DNA of 64,000 bases from Polyangiaceae bacterium. Its GTDB lineage: Bacteria; Myxococcota_A; Polyangia; Polyangiales; Polyangiaceae. Shown one piece after another: positions 63,920 through 64,000 of the stretch. The translations under genes and the position numbers were made by a program. The notes under the pieces are model-generated. The model was given only the letters and a program-made list of their open reading frames with translations, was not told where the DNA came from and searched no databases. Where the stretch lies: assembly GCA_023150915.1 (NCBI GenBank), contig JAKLKA010000033.1:1-64000 (forward strand). The letters are read 5' to 3'. Position 1 is the first letter of the stretch; each line of letters begins with the position of its first letter.

Positions 63920-64000
63920 GCCTCGCTCGGCACCCCGAAGTAAGCGCTGGCGCTCTTGTCTCGGGCCGGGGTGCTCGTGGCGCCGAACAGGCGATCGGGC
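63916..64000 (-). CDS. C-terminal end of an upstream operon gene (runs off the window)
   Basis: 27 residues readable (PDRLFGATSTPARDKS, then ASAYFGVPSEA and a stop) whose TGA overlaps the FemAB-like start by ATGA. The tail is too short to assign. It belongs to the same minus-strand operon. Confidence 0.5.
   Translation of the reverse strand, partial: PDRLFGATSTPARDKSASAYFGVPSEA

Overview
The window looks like chromosome from a high-GC member of the Myxococcota, probably the Polyangiales (Sorangium/Polyangium-like). The basis is the very GC-rich coding with strong third-position bias, many lipoproteins with Gly/Ser/Ala/Asp linkers after the lipobox, two proteins with a MYXO-CTERM-like tail (Cys-rich motif, hydrophobic stretch, Arg/Lys cluster), dense same-strand gene strings joined by 4-bp GTGA/ATGA overlaps, and a mix of housekeeping and predatory/secretory gene types. 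No rRNA, tRNA, CRISPR array, integrase, transposase or prophage gene was found.

Layout. 0-6 kb: start of a lipoprotein gene, nth, a sensor-less histidine kinase coupled to an ODP-type metallo-beta-lactamase-fold protein, an enolase-superfamily enzyme, an ATP-grasp protein and a MYXO-CTERM lipoprotein. 6-15.6 kb: the most unusual locus, three paralogous ClpB-like double AAA+ ATPases in one coupled operon, headed by a small unknown protein and a C-terminally truncated NmrA-like protein. All three ATPases lack the D2 substrate pore loop, and two carry a C-terminal region resembling the PCRF domain of peptide-chain release factors. 16.6-30.5 kb: a purine/nitrogen-heterocycle catabolic island of the kind found with selenium-dependent molybdenum hydroxylases. 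It has two PLP enzymes, a two-part (FeS + Mo) hydroxylase, an SsnA-type deaminase, a carbamoyl-amidohydrolase, a nitrilase-family amidase and a short YgfK. About 3 kb of small accessory genes (Uma2, Crp-like, nucleotidyltransferase) splits it in two, and the two halves share a duplicated 44-bp promoter/leader.

30.5-34.4 kb: a roadblock-aroQ-accB-accC-meaB operon that runs into ygfK. 34.7-39.6 kb: a degenerate aconitase-like protein, an outer-membrane protein, a VOC (epimerase-like) protein and an octaheme nitrite-reductase-like lipoprotein. 39.6-46.2 kb: P-type ATPase, universal stress protein, a second MeaB and methylmalonyl-CoA mutase. With accBC, the VOC protein and two MeaB chaperones, this suggests active propionyl/methylmalonyl-CoA metabolism. 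46.3-54.5 kb: SCP lipoprotein, BtpA, HAD, an E2-like acyltransferase without its catalytic His, an MNT/HEPN toxin-antitoxin pair, and parE/parC. 54.7-64 kb: kelch lipoprotein, a NucA-type DNase with a ComJ/Nin-like partner, a degenerate response regulator, a PqqD-flavoprotein-methyltransferase fusion, a Cys-rich lipoprotein, and a divergent thioredoxin-fold lipoprotein whose reading frame contains an in-frame UGA exactly at the first Cys of the CxxC motif (candidate selenoprotein with a bSECIS-like hairpin). The window ends in a surface-polysaccharide-type operon (glycosidase-like, methyltransferase, FemAB-like).

A recurring signal is a TAnnnn -10-like hexamer 6-9 nt before the start codon of many first genes. 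This suggests widespread leaderless transcripts, and it was used here to choose several start codons. All functions are from sequence reading only; no database search was possible.
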